This document shows positions 31,623 through 43,873 of a DNA stretch of 64,000 nt, piece after piece. Both the position numbers and the translations under genes were made by a program. The notes under the pieces were generated by a model. The model had not been told where the DNA came from. It ran no database searches and worked only from the letters and a program-made list of their open reading frames with translations. Position 1 is the first letter of the stretch, and each line of letters starts with the position of its first letter. The DNA comes from Eustoma russellianum (Eukaryota; Streptophyta; Magnoliopsida; Gentianales; Gentianaceae), in contig AP025062.1 in assembly GCA_036186865.1 (NCBI GenBank), forward strand, positions 26,165,437-26,229,436. Direction: 5' to 3'.

Positions 31623-31641
31623 AGTTTCGTCCTCGAAACTT

Positions 31642-33940
31642 GCATATGGTGTGATCAATGACTTAGTATGGTTCTACTAAATCATTTGCTTAGATAATGG
31701 TTGAGCCAAATATCCATTGTATATCCCGATATGTTAACCATTTCACTTCCTTATCATAGAATAATGCCTTGAAAATCATTCCTTGTACCCAACAAGGTAA
31801 TTTTTAAGTTCGTTATCCTCCGCTTACGTAAGATCATAACTTACTCTCATTATAATTCTAAGACCAAACTTAGGAGTATTGTCGTCATACCGGGGTTTCA
31901 TACCACAATCGTCGGTTTATAACGTATATATATCCATGGTCATTAGCAGTCCTCCAAAAGCAGTTCTTAGGTGTACTATAATCTTTAACTTAATTCGCTA
32001 TAGTTACCACTTGTAAACCTCCACTTATACCGCTTGAGGTGTATCATTCAACTTATCGCAATCTACAATTTCGAATTCCTAAACTCATCCTCTTCGATTC
32101 ATCCCCTAGTTACATAACCATCCAAAATATCCATCGAGTCCTCAAATACGCTGGCCATCACTCCCATTTACCATCAAATCAAACTCTCGAAATCAATTCT
32201 TATATCAACAAACTTTTCTGAGATATAATCAATGACCTAGCATACGAAGTATGTGTGTGGCCTTTTTTTTCTTCTGAGAAAGTAACTTATGCAGCTATAA
32301 TTGGAAGTATAGCTTTAACTGTTTAAAATAATATACCTCTTCATTTAATTTTTTTTTGTGAACACAAAAACCTTAAGTATCATATATTTGTTTTCACAAG
32401 CGATCTCAAATGACCACTTATAAAATAATTGTACGACTTACTTTGCAAAAGCATTACGGTTAAAACCATTTTAAAACAATTGAGACTCGAAAATTGTAAA
32501 ACTTCTCCCTTTTTTTTTCAAAACGATTTGAACACGGTGTTTTTTTTTTCAACGAAATATATATATATTTTGAAAACGATGTTTTGTTTGGCAAAATACA
32601 ACAATTGAAAACTCAACAAATGTGAAGTTTTTTTTTTGTCAAACAATTTGAATAAGGTACCGTTCTTTTTTCAAATTAAGTATACACATTTTGAAACTAC
32701 TTCCGCTTCACAAAAATAACCTCATCGCAAGCAGATAACCAACTTTAAAAGCATTTAAAGTGTAGAATGCTTGCGATATCGATGGTTGACAATTAAAATT
32801 ATTTTAGCAAAGCATATATAGCTAAACAAAAGTTTGAGAAATATAAGAGATATATAAATATATCGTTCTTTGAGAACATCTTTATTTTAAAATATATCAG
32901 TTTTGTGAGGGTTAGTTGAAATTCCAATATTCTGCTATACGAATTTGGAAAAGAATATAGTCTTGTAAAGTAATATACTATGTATAAAAATAATAAAATT
33001 AGTCGAAATATTTAGGAGCAGAATCTTTGAAATACATTCAAAATATAGGATATATTTTGGGTATACCTGCTTATAAGAAAAAAAACGTTTAATTACTTGA
33101 AAGAAAATAATAATAGTCCAATACTTCGTATAATTTTCTAAGTCACCCCTTAATGTCAATGAAAAGTCCGCATATGTACCGTTTCTTATAAATCTTTAAC
33201 TTAAGTTGTCAAATCTTAGCATGTCACACTAAATATTGATTGACTTAGGGCATTCTAATTCACCATGCTTCCGCGCACCGCATTGATCCGCTGTACTCTT
33301 CACTTGATTATTTCAACCGCTAATTCTAATTTAGTTAGATCTCACCTGAAAAGCACACACTACTTGTTCATACTTACTATATTTCAATTCAGGCCTACTC
33401 GATGTATCAGCACTTAAGTGTTCCTATGAATCAACACTTAACTCAGATTTGTAATAATTTGTTATTCCATTGTACTTATTTTAGTAATGCTCACTTATGA
33501 CTATCAATCGATATCCCTAGTAGGACTAATATTTTCAGCTTATTTGATGCTTTAAAATTCAACAATCTTAATTGTAACTATAAACCCTTTTGCACGATAT
33601 TCTTTGGTAACTCTGCTGATCATAACTACGATCCCAACTTAGACCTAGTCGCATTACGACACTACTGTCCAGGTAGAGGCGTGAACCCGCTTCTTTTATC
33701 ATAATGGTAACAGTTTGCAAGGGTCGAATCTAAGGAATTATTCAATTGATTATAAACAGCACTTAGGTAAAGTAAATAATCCGAAGTCGTATAGAGTGCC
33801 CTAGGTATACATGGGCATATCCCTTATCTGATCATCACTTAGGTCTAATGTCATGACTTATTTCTAGAATCGATACTTAAGTCTAAGATCGTGACTTAGG
33901 GGCAAAATTGTAACTTAATTTCTAAGATCATAGCCTAAAT
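31642..33940 (-). other. Internal region of element E without recognisable pol
   Basis: A+T-rich, with poly-T and AT stretches (32260-33180). No RT, integrase or RNase H motif could be read in any frame. Short repeats related to CTTAGGTCTAA lie at 33830-33945. Confidence 0.6.
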
Positions 33941-33949
33941 CTATGCTTC

Positions 33950-34290
33950 CGCTGTGGATCTAGAGCCATGCTCTAAAAGATCGCACTGTCGAACATGTAG
34001 TACTTCTTAAACTCATTTCGAAATTGGTTCCAAGTGATCGACGGTGTCAATTATGCAGCGCCGTCACTCCTCCGCATCTCCTTGTTGAAGTATCTCAGGT
34101 CCGAGTGCGATGATGATGGAGGCGGTGCATGCTAGTTCAGCAGCTGGTGTTACTATGCTAAGGTGTTGGTCATGGCGACTATGGCAGCTTCAAGTGCTTG
34201 GGGATGATCTTCTGATTCTAATGGTTCTCACCCCCGTTCCCAGCTAGCTCAAGTCGTGGAGGCATTTCCTGTTATCCAAGTTCATGAGAA
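33950..34290 (-). pseudogene. Gag relic of element E
   Basis: On minus an ATG at about 34268 gives MPPRLELAGNGGENH, then broken frames with LKLP and a later TWNQFRNEFKKYYMFDSAIF-like segment, resembling the T-W-x-x-F-x-x-x-F-x-x-K-Y core of plant Ty3/gypsy gag. Many stops. Confidence 0.6.
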
Positions 34291-34522
34291 GAAATCGGAT
34301 TAGTCAATAATAAGTTGAAAGGTTGAACGCCGATAAATCGATAGTTAGACAAGGAAAGCTCACCATCGGCACACACTTCCCATAACCTGATCATAACCTA
34401 GGTCTAATATCATATCTTAAGTCTACTTTGTTTATTAGGGGTAAAATCAAAATTTTATAAACGATCGTAGCTCATGTCTAGGTGATCTAATTAATCCTGC
34501 GTTCCCGAGGCGGATCTGAAGC

Positions 34523-34538
34523 CTTGGCTCTGATACCA
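34523..34538 (-). other. Primer-binding site of element E
   Basis: TGGTATCAGAGCCAAG on minus, two bases after LTR end GCGCTACA. Complementary to initiator-Met tRNA. Confidence 0.9.
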
Positions 34539-35792
34539 CCTGTAGCGCCCCGCTCCCGAGCCCTAACCTCGGTAACAGTGCACCCGCCGTATCTCACTAA
34601 GGAGAATACAAAGCGTCACATCAACTTCTTACACGTCAGTGTTGACATAGAAATTTTTTTTTTCTTTTCGCGTAAACGATTAAACACCATACTAATTCGG
34701 ATTTAATGAACCTCAAATAAATAAAGACTTCATTATTAGGCTGACCAGGCCCTACAAGTCAAAGTCAAATGTCTAAATTTAAAAGTCTGAAATGTCTCAA
34801 AGTAATACTGAAAAATATAAATCTCAATGTCACCCCAAGAATATCATAACCAGCCCGCCTCTGCCCTCGCTGCAATTGTATCTACTGGTCACTCAGCCCA
34901 CTCCACGACATCGGTCCCATCCTCGAAGAAGATATAGTCATACTCAGTATCGGTCTCACCTGGAATGGTAGGGGGTGAGTGATGGTAATCACCCAGTAGG
35001 TGCCTCTCAAAACAATACAAAGAGTACATACCCAAAAAGATATCAACACATAACACATAAAACATGATAGCATGGCTTATACTGAAAGGTAAAGCACTCC
35101 ACATAAAAATACGCAAGTACGTGATGCATGCTCAAATAACGTGTCACACGCAACTAGAAATATGTCAGGCGATATGCTCCTAGACCTATATGCAATGCAT
35201 GCTCCCGGGTCCTAAATCCAGCGTCGTGGTCTCTAGCCACCACTAGCCGTTTGGACACCCACGCCCTATAGACGCAGTATGTCTCATGACCCCGGTGCCC
35301 TATAGACACGGTAAGTCATCCCGATACCCACGCCCTATAGACGCAGTATACCTCATGCAATGCACGTGCCATGAATGCAGGAACACCACACAACCGCCCC
35401 CATTACTTTCTCTGTACCACGTCCGTCTCCCATTACTTAGTCTACTTATTTTATTATTTTATTTTATTTTACCCCTTCTTTTATTTTTTTTTAAAAATTG
35501 GGTTCAGCCGAACTGGCCAAACCCTTTTAACCTTTTTATTATTATTATTATTTTTTTGTTTAAAATTGGGTTCAGCCGAAAAATGGCCAAACCCTTTGTC
35601 CCTCTTTATTTTTTTTAAAAATATTTTTAGGTTCGGCCGAAATAATTTTTTTCCAGCAGTCTCTATATTTTATTATTTTTTTTATTTTAACCGAAACATG
35701 CCATAACACAAATTCAAGCAATTCACGAACTTCAATACACCATAATATAAAATATAAGCAATTTAGCACATCTCAGGTGCCTAATATCGGTC

Positions 35793-35976
35793 GGGTTGGG
35801 ATCTCCTCACCGCGCGGTGAGTCACCGCGCGGTCTACAGCGCGACACGTGGCAGCAGGTGGGGGCGGTGAGGCTGGATGAGGGTATCCCTCATCTAGCCT
35901 CACCACCCTCCCCTGTTGCCACGTGTCACGCGGTGACGCGTGCGGTGAGGGAGTGGGGGTGAGGAGATTTGAACCC
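35793..35976. mobile_element. Mutator-type foldback MITE, copy 4 (inside E right LTR)
   Basis: 184 bp, the same insertion as copy 3, with ATATCGGTC at 35784-35792 and 35977-35985. One substitution and one extra G distinguish it. Confidence 0.92.
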
Positions 35977-36072
35977 ATATCGGTCAGCCCTACAAATCCC
36001 CCTTATTATTATTTTATTAATTTTTTTTTTCATTTAACCAATTCGGCTAAACCTCTTTGTCCCCCTTTTTTT

Positions 36073-36075
<3 letters not shown>

Positions 36076-36126
<51 letters not shown>
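36076..36126. repeat. (TA)n microsatellite in E right LTR
   Basis: About 25 TA units, longer than the left-LTR tract. Confidence 0.95.
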
Positions 36127-36130
<4 letters not shown>

Positions 36131-36427
36131 AGCATGAAGAAAGGAAACACCAATAACCACCCTACCCATTAACAAAATATAAACAATTTGATATAGCAAT
36201 AGGGCAGCCGTTAACACATATACATACATATAAACAGGTTCATCAACCTATACAAACAATAAGATCATGATCGAATCAAGAATAAAAGAACACAATAAAC
36301 ACATAAAAATACCGTTTTGAGCATGCAATCTTCATACCATTTTGAGGGAATAAATAGTATGCACCTACCTTTTTGACGAATTAACTTCCTACGCAGAATC
36401 TCTTCTAGTCTCGGATCTTTCATTTTA

Positions 36428-36541
36428 GTCCAACGACTTGTCAAACAACATCCTTGCCGAAGCCATATTATTGGACATTGCATAGAAATCAACCATAGTT
36501 GTATACGAAATGGCATTCTTCCTGGGCATCTCATAATGATT
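36428..36541 (-). pseudogene. Captured PPR fragment, right LTR
   Basis: Same sequence as 30453-30566, in frame behind the aminopeptidase fragment. Confidence 0.72.
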
Positions 36542-37060
36542 TCCAGTAATGCTCAGATGATGATCAAACCATGTATGCCAATGACCACCAACATAAGTAT
36601 GTATTTTAACCATAAGATAACTTGATTTGCATGATGCAAATTTTGGTTTTTAGCTTGAGAAGAAGGCTGTCTGTGTGTGCAGCGATCATGTGAAAGTCAT
36701 TACCTTCAGAATACTTTTCCCAATGGCAAAGGCAACTAAAGAGGACATACTTCCAGTAAACAAGTAGCGGCCACAAGGCTTCAGCTCCCATTTTTCATCC
36801 TCATTCAGCAAATGGAATTCGGCTGCAATCAGCTGCTGCTTAGCTTCAGCAGTAGAGTGAAATTGCGTCCACCACTCGTTGAGATAATGAAACAAACCAT
36901 CAATTATAGACCGACTAGCTTCCGTGCTTGCATTATTCTCAGCAACCGAATCGAAAAATCGGAACATCGACATGGAGTGACGAAGAAGCGGCGTAAGCGA
37001 AGGGTACGGAGATTGGCACTGATTGCGGAAACGAATTGCGCATAGTGAAGTGAGTTCCAT
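36542..37060 (-). pseudogene. Captured aspartyl aminopeptidase fragment, right LTR
   Basis: The same ~170-codon fragment as 30567-31085 with the same two frameshifts, so both frameshifts predate the last transposition of E. Lying in the 5' LTR, it would be transcribed in sense if the LTR promoter near 37335 is active. Confidence 0.82.
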
Positions 37061-37580
37061 AGGATGGTCGGCGTTTTGACGGTTGCATATGGACGAGGAA
37101 TTGGAAGCTAGTTATGCCGGCGAGAGAATGTTGGGACCTTGAAGAATGGTGCATGCCGTTTGTTTGCAATATGAGAATGAAAGAAATTTGAGTTTTGGAA
37201 GAATATTGGTTGCAGCAGCAGAATGGCAGCAGAATGCAATTTAGTGAAAATAATCGTGATGCTGCCGTTCTTGGGAGATGGCGGCCGAAGTTTCTAATGA
37301 AGATGATGATTTTAGTTTGTGCTGAATGTGTGTATAGATATAGGTAAACGTAGGTAGTCTCCTAGTCTACTTGAGTTATCTTAATTCTAAGATAACTAGG
37401 AATTGGATTTAACTTAAACTCTATCTCTTTTTTTTCTCCTAATCACATTAGGTTTCCTATAAGGCATAGTTAGTTTATGTAAAGTATATCTTTTGGATAG
37501 TTAATTCATATCTCCTCTTTCAATCCTAATAGTATTGGGATAAATATTATCTTTTGCAATACACGGTTCATAACATTTTT

Positions 37581-38144
37581 CTTATGGCAAGCTCGCCTCA
37601 ATAGACTACCATCTGGATATCCTCTAAACCAGCAGCATTTGAGAGATTCTCCGGTGTGTTCAGGGTGTCAAATAGCTGAGGACTCAAACTTGCATGCGCT
37701 GCGAGAATGTAAATGGTCGAAGCAAATTTGGAAGAACATCCTCCTAAGATTTAGGAATGAAAAGATTTTTTGCATTGAGTCAATACTATGTTACACCGTC
37801 CCTATTTATAGCATTTATCTTCTTCAATCTATCGTAACTAATGATATGAAACAGACATGATTTGATCACCTATGATTGCCATCTTTGATTTATTTTGATC
37901 CTAATCACTTATGATTGCAATTTCTGATTCTGATTCTAACCACTTGCTATCACATCCTTCCGCATGCATACTGGGAGGAATTTTTTGATAATGTCGTGCA
38001 AATTCATGAGTGGACTGATTCAAACTTGTCGTGGAAGGGACCAAGGGAGAGTTCGGGTGAGGACTGGCCATATGTCTTTGAGGAAGCTTCTTACACTATG
38101 TGAACAAAAATAAAAGGTTGTTCAAACAAGATTTCCAATGGCCG
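37581..38144 (+). pseudogene. L1 LINE ORF2, zinc-binding and C-terminal part
   Basis: Resumes LWQARLNRLPSGYPLNQQHL, then SPVCSGCQIAEDSNLHALRE and CKWSKQIWKN, the reverse-transcriptase zinc-binding domain of plant L1 ORF2 (C-x2-C...H-x-x-x-x-C). Degraded frames follow, with HAYWEEFFDNVVQIHEW and NKNKRLFKQDFQW. It ends at 38144 at the truncated LTR of element H. Confidence 0.8.
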
Positions 38145-38624
38145 TGCTGCAATCTGACCAGTTTTGAGAAAACATGAATTCTGTATTTATCAAGAATTGT
38201 TTAAGGTCAGGGCCTTTTGGAAACATCATCTACACATCCTAAGGAGTGTTTTTATATAAAGATCAACCTTTTTGGTTGAGTATTCAAAGAGAAACACGTT
38301 TTGCAAAATCAGCAACATTCTGTCCAATTCTGTCCAGATTGATCATTTGAATCTTTTTATTTGTTTGAATAGACAAACGATCTTATTTTTGTCTGATTTT
38401 TAGACAGAGTCTTGTTAACACATTGAAGTTCAATTCTAGAAAGTTTCATAATTTTTGAAGTTGTGTACAATTATTTGTGAATTTTTGAAAAACGGGTTTT
38501 GAATCTGAGGTGGTCTCAGATTCTGTTTTCAAATGGGATTTTTACAAAGGGTTGTAGTGTAATTTTCGCTAACCACTATTCATCCCCCCTCTAGTGGTGT
38601 ATATTGCAAGTGCACGGTCCAACA
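38145..38624 (+). repeat. 5' LTR of element H, last 480 bp only
   Basis: Matches 56563-57041 (TGCTGCAATCTGACCAG to CGGTCCAACA). The first ~2.28 kb of the LTR as seen in the 3' copy is absent. L1 sequence abuts at 38144. Confidence 0.88.
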
Positions 38625-38626
38625 AT

Positions 38627-38638
38627 TGGTATCAGAGC
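38627..38638 (+). other. Primer-binding site of element H
   Basis: TGGTATCAGAGC shortly after LTR end CCAACA. Confidence 0.9.
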
Positions 38639-38746
38639 GAGATCTACACCACTCAAAAAAGCAAGATTCAACACCGTACAATCAATACAAACCCAAGAAA
38701 CAATTACTCTTTGTAGCCTGCTTATCTGAGATTAAAGGTACACATT

Positions 38747-40895
38747 ATGGCAATAGTTTCTCACAAAGGTGAGTTGGAAGGTATGTCCACTCAACGCCCT
38801 CCTCTTTTCGATGGCAATAATTTTGTATATTGGAAACTAAGAATGAGGCTATTCTTAATGGCTATAGACATCGATTTATGGTCTATAGTTGAAGATGGGC
38901 CGTACATTCCAATGAAAGTTGTACAAGTTAGTGGAGTCACTCAAGAAGTAGAAAAATATAAAAGTTAATGGACATCGGAAGATAAAAAGAAAATGTCAAT
39001 GAATGCTAAAGCTATGCAATTACTCTTGAATGGACTTACAACGTCTGAATAGGATATGTTTCAAATTGCACAAGCACACACGACATGTGGAAATTACTTG
39101 TATTAAAGCATGAAGGTACTAGTGGTGTTAAAGAGTCAAAAATAAACATGCTTATGACTGAATTAGAGACTTTCAAAATGTTGCCGAACGAATCCATATC
39201 TATAGATTTGAGGATTACTAATATTTTCAATGCCCTTGAAGCTTTAGGGAAGTCATTTTCGAACAATGAAAAGGTTCAAAAGGTGCTACGAAGCCTTCCT
39301 GCTGAATAGGATCCAAAGGTGACTGCAATCGAGGAGACAAAGTCAATCACTAAGATGGATGAATTGATTGGGTCTCTTGAAGTCTATGAGGTAAAACTAA
39401 ACCAACGGAAGTCCGAGTCATCTAAACCATCAAGTAAGTCTATAGCTTTCAAAACAACTGAAACAAATACAAATAATGATGACAGTAATAGTGATACTGA
39501 ATTAGATGATGAATTGATATTAATAGCAAGAAAACTTAGGAAGTTTTTCAAACGTCCTAATAGGAATAGACAACTTCCTTCTTCTTCTTCCTCTCAACCT
39601 AGGAAAAATAACACAAACAAATGGTATAATAAAGAATTAAAGTGTTATGAATGCGGTCAAAAAGGACATATTTCATATGATTGTCCAACGAAGAAAAATA
39701 GTAATAATAACAAGAATAATAAACAAGCCAAGGACAAGAAGGCACAAATGACAAAGACAAAGGAGTCAAAGGCAAGGAAAGGGAAACGAGCAATGAAGGT
39801 CAGCACATGGAGCGACTCATCCGACCCAGTATTCGAAACTGAGGAAGCTCAAGTCTGCTTCGTATCAAACGAGGTATGTTCTTCATCTGATAGTGATTCT
39901 GATAGTGACATGACATTTGATGAAATGCATGAAGAGTTCTTAAGAATGCATGCTCACTGTAAGAGGCTCTCTAAAGAAAAGAAGAAACTAATTGAAGAAA
40001 ATAACAAGTTGAAGACGTCCAACTTGGAATTTTTCGATCAATTAGAATCTCTTAAACAAGAGTCTGCTAATACTCTTGATTCTTTAGAGAATAAAATTGA
40101 ATCACTTAGGAAAGATGAACAAAAGATAAAAACGGGAAATAATATGTTAAAGTCCAAGTTGGAAAGTTGTGAACATGAAATAATACAACTTAAGTCTTCT
40201 AAACTTAAATTAGAAAAAATGTTAGAACAATTTAAATCGGGTGCTAATATGTTAGATACACTAATCTCATCACAAAAGTATGGAAATGATAAAACTGGCT
40301 TAGGCTATAAAGAAGAGATGACAAAGTAGGTAGAAAGACTAAGTTTGTATCTTCATCTACTAAACAGCCTTATAAAGACATAAAAACAACTTTGCCTGCT
40401 AAATCTTCTTCTACTCCTTCTTCTATTTATTCTAAGGCAAAAATACAACATACACCCATAAAAGGACACACGCATAAACATACATCTAGGCCAAACTTTG
40501 CATCTAGACAACCTAGAAATTATGCCTATATGTATACAAATGCAACTAGACATAATAAAATGCATCCAACTTATTATGAACCTAAGTATAGGCAACACTC
40601 TGATAAGTCTTATAGAAATTCCTATGAACACACTTATACAGCGCCATTCAAGAAAAAAAATCGCATGCCTTATACACATTATATAAATCGGCCATCATAT
40701 AATGATTATCAACCATGGCGTAACGTGTATAACAATGCATCTTCACTTATGTGGAATGATCATCTATATGCTAATCCTTCTTATTTTCCAAGTTATAATC
40801 ATGCTAAAAATGTGCCTAGAAGGTATGTTCAAGTTTGGATACCTAAGGGATATCCAAACAAGAATATTGCCCCTAACATTCAAGGACCCAAATAA
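38747..40895 (+). pseudogene. Element H gag (broken)
   Basis: Starts MAIVSHKGELEGMSTQRPPL, then FDGNNFVYWKLRMRLFLMAI (the DUF4219-like gag start) with a stop at 38966. The core continues at 39085 (LVLKHEGTSGVKESKINMLM). A stop at 39307 precedes 39319-40329, which has the CCHC knuckle CYECGQKGHISYDC (about 39646-39687), an acidic block and a long Leu/Lys/Glu-rich coiled coil (about 39960-40290). 40392-40895 is a Tyr/Asn/His-rich tail in another frame. A coiled coil after the knuckle fits Sirevirus gag. Confidence 0.85.
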
Positions 40896-40959
40896 AGGGT
40901 ACCTAAAACTTTGTCTCCATTGTAGGAAAAACACAAGGAATGCAAGAAGGAGGCAAAGT

Positions 40960-42218
40960 CAAAGAATCTAAAAACCAAATGGTTTTTAGATAGAGGATGT
41001 TCGAGGCATATGAAGGGAAACCCCAAACTATTCATCGAATTGGAACATATCAAGAATTGATGAAAAGTAACATTCGGTGACAACAACAAAGGACAAGTTG
41101 TTGGAAAAGGAACAATTGGGGATCCTAACACATTTCAAATACGAAATGTGTTGTTAGTAAGTAATCTCTCGTATAATTTACTTAGTATTTCTCAACTTAT
41201 AGATTGTGGTTATAATGTCTCTTTTCTTCCCAATTCTTGTGATATAATAAATGAAAAAGGAGAAACGGTTTTAAAAGGAAATAGAGATGGTAATATTTAT
41301 ACTCTTACCTTGGATAACATTTTAGATGCTAAGGTTAAGTGTCTAATATCACATGACTTAGTTGTGAATTTATGGCATAGAAGATCAGGCCATATATGAA
41401 TTTCAACCATTTGGAAATTATCTAAAAAGAATTTAATTAGAGTTATGCCTAAGTTAGGCTTAGATAATTTTCAAATGTGTGAAACGTGTATTAAAGGAAA
41501 ACACATTAAAGAAACATTAAAACCGAAACATGAAGTGAGTACTAGTCATGTACTAGAATTGCTTCACTTAGACTTATTTGGTCCAAGTAGGACAAGAAGT
41601 CTAGGTGGACACTACTATGTGTGTGTCATAGTAGATGATTACTCATGCTACACATGGACATTGTTCTTAACACACAAAGACGATGCTCCATTAGCAATCG
41701 AAACTCTTATTAAGCAACTTGAAAACATTTACGAAGAAAATGTTAAAAGGATTAGAAGTGATAGAGGTGGAGAATTTAAAAACAAAGATGTAATCAAATT
41801 TTGTGAACTACATGGAATCAAACATGAATTCTCACCACCTAGAACACCACAACTCAATGGAGTTGTTGAACGCAAAAATAGAACAATTCAAGAAGTTGCT
41901 AGGATAATGCTTTGTGTAAATAAATTACCTAAATATTTATGGACTGAAGCTGTTAGTCGTGCATGCTATATTATAAATAGGCTTACTATTAGAAAGAAAT
42001 TAAATAAAACATCTTATGAATTGCTAAACAATAGACAACCTAAGATAGATTATCTTAAAGTATTTGGATGTAAGTGTTTTGTGCTGAACACTAAGGATAA
42101 TCTAGATAAGTTTGAACAAAAGTCTATAAAATGCATATTTGTTGGTTATTCTACTAACTCAAGAGCATACAGGTGTTATAATCCTGCATCTAGAAAGATA
42201 ATTGAATACATACATTAA
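40960..42218 (+). pseudogene. Element H protease and integrase (broken)
   Basis: At about 40975 KWFLDRGCSRHMKGN is the protease site, with Arg for the usual Ser after the catalytic Asp. Then VVGKGTIGDP and LLVSNLSYNLLSISQLIDCG. LWHRRSGHI (about 41375) and CETCIKGKHIKE form the HHCC region. The integrase core shows LLHLDLFGPSRTRSLGGHYY, VIVDDYSCYTWTLFLTH, RSDRGGEFKNKDVIKFC and RTPQLNGVVERKNRTIQEV, so D,D,E are retained. LKVFGCKCFVLNTKDNLDKF follows. The frame ends at 42218. Confidence 0.88.
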
Positions 42219-42289
42219 AATTCAATGAAAATGCATGCTTTGAAGTTAGTGATAAACATCAACATAAACAAGAAACTAATGTTGAAAAT

Positions 42290-43873
42290 ATGTTTGATGA
42301 TGATGTATTACTTGAGCCTGTACTTGATCATCTAGAACCAACTCCCCCTGAACAAGATATGCATGAACCCTTAGATGAAACAAATGAGGAGACTTTGCAA
42401 TTGGAAGATAATAATGATTCAATTATATACGACAATGTTCACACTAATGAAACATTTGAACAAGATGAGGGTGAACCTAGTCAATCTAGGAATTGGTGGC
42501 ATCCTAGAGAACTAATCATTGGGGATCCAAGTGTTGGGGTTAGAACACGTAGAAATATAAGTCAACTTGAAGGACATAGCTTAATATAACAATTAGAACC
42601 TAAGAATGTAAAGGAAGCCTTAGGTGATATATCTTGGATAGATGCTATGCATGAGGAATTAAATCAATTCACAAGGAACAATGTGCGGGACTTAGTACCT
42701 AAACCCGAAAACAAGTCAATAATAGGAACGAAATGGGTTTTTAGGAATAAAATGGATGAACAAGGAAAAATTACAAGAAATAAGGCTAGACTAGTCGCAC
42801 AAGGTTATAATCAACAAGAAGGAATAGATTATGAAGAAACCTTTGCACCCGTTGCACGACTAGAAGCAATTAGATTGTTACTTGCGATTGCAAGTCTAAG
42901 CAATATTAAGCTCTTCCAAATGGATGTCAAGAGTGCATTCTTGAATGGATACATCCAAGAAGAGGTGTTTGTTAAACAACCCCCTGGATTCGAAGATCCA
43001 AAGAATCCTAACCATGTTTACAAGCTTAAGAAAGCTCTATATGGTTTGAAACAAGCTCCAAGAGCTTGGTATGATAGATTTGCAAACTTTCTTATTGCAA
43101 ATAATTATCAAAGGGGAACCATAGACAACACATTATTCCTAAGAAGAAAAGATAATGATTTGTTAATAGTTCAAATATACGTAGATGATATTATCTTTGG
43201 TTCAACTAACCCTACCTTAGTAAAAGACTTCGAAGAGTGTATGAAGTCAGAATTTGAAATGTCAATGGTAAGAGAGTTGAACTATTTCTTATGCCTTCAA
43301 ATCAAACAAACCCCACAAGGAATTCACATTAGCCAACTTAAGTATGTCAATGATATGATTAAGAATTTTGGCTTTGAAGAGTTGAAACCTACAACTACCC
43401 GCATGAGTGTCAGCACCAAACTAGATAAGGATCAAAATGGTAAACCTTTTGATGACACACTTTATAGGTCTATGATTGGATCACTGTTATATTTAACTGC
43501 ATCAAGACCTGACAACATGTTTAGTGTATGTATGTGTGTTAGGTTTCAATCTTGTCCTGAGGTATCACATTACAATGCAGTGAAAAAGATCTTTAGATAT
43601 CTTAAGCATACACCTCACTTAGGACTTTGGTATGATAGAAACGCTAAGTTGGAATTGTACGCATATAGTGATGCTGATTATGGTGGTTGCAAGTTAGATA
43701 GAAAATCAACTAGCGGTACATGTCAATTTATAGGAACCAACTTGATCTCTTGGTTTTCTAAAAAGCAAGCTAGTGTAGCTCTTTCTACCACTGAAGCCGA
43801 GTATGTTGCTTTGAGTCTATGTACTACACAAATACTTTGGCTTAAACAGCAACTTAGTGATTTTGGTATTAAA
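42290..43873 (+). pseudogene. Element H linker, reverse transcriptase and start of RNase H
   Basis: An acidic linker (42290-42589), a TAA, then RT from 42647: KSIIGTKWVFRNKMDEQGKI, GIDYEETFAPVARLEAIRLL, FQMDVKSAFLNGYIQEEVFV, KKALYGLKQAPRAWYDRF and the catalytic QIYVDDIIFGSTN (about 43172). RNase H begins with YAYSDADYGGCKLDRKSTSG and SVALSTTEAEYVALSL and breaks off at FGIK (43873) where G inserted. It continues at 53744. The 410-codon RT block is open and its visible catalytic motifs look intact. Confidence 0.9.

Larger units (their letters stand above)
28589..37575 (-). mobile_element. Ty3/gypsy-type non-autonomous retrotransposon E with ~3 kb LTRs
   Basis: Two ~3.0 kb LTRs flank a 2.94 kb internal region. 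TSD TTTTT at 28584-28588 and 37576-37580. The L1 frame resumes cleanly (TSFF then LWQARLNRLP). Orientation is minus: the primer site lies at 34523-34538 beside the right LTR and the purine tract at 31604-31620 beside the left LTR. By eye the LTRs differ at about seven substitutions plus short indels in 3 kb, so this is the youngest insertion here. The internal region retains a gag relic but no pol, so mobility must have relied on proteins from another element. The LTRs carry host gene fragments and a MITE. Confidence 0.92.
34541..37575 (-). repeat. 5' LTR of element E (right copy)
   Basis: 3,035 bp, collinear with 28589-31603. Main differences: a longer (TA)n tract, homopolymer lengths and about seven substitutions (for example CCAGGCCC versus CCATGCCC, GGCATAGTTA versus GGCATTGTTA). 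It carries the same captured gene fragments and MITE. Confidence 0.92.

Noticed and set aside
40353..40679. Minus-strand ORF rich in Arg and Ile
   Set aside because: It is the antisense of the Tyr/His/Asn-rich gag tail of element H.
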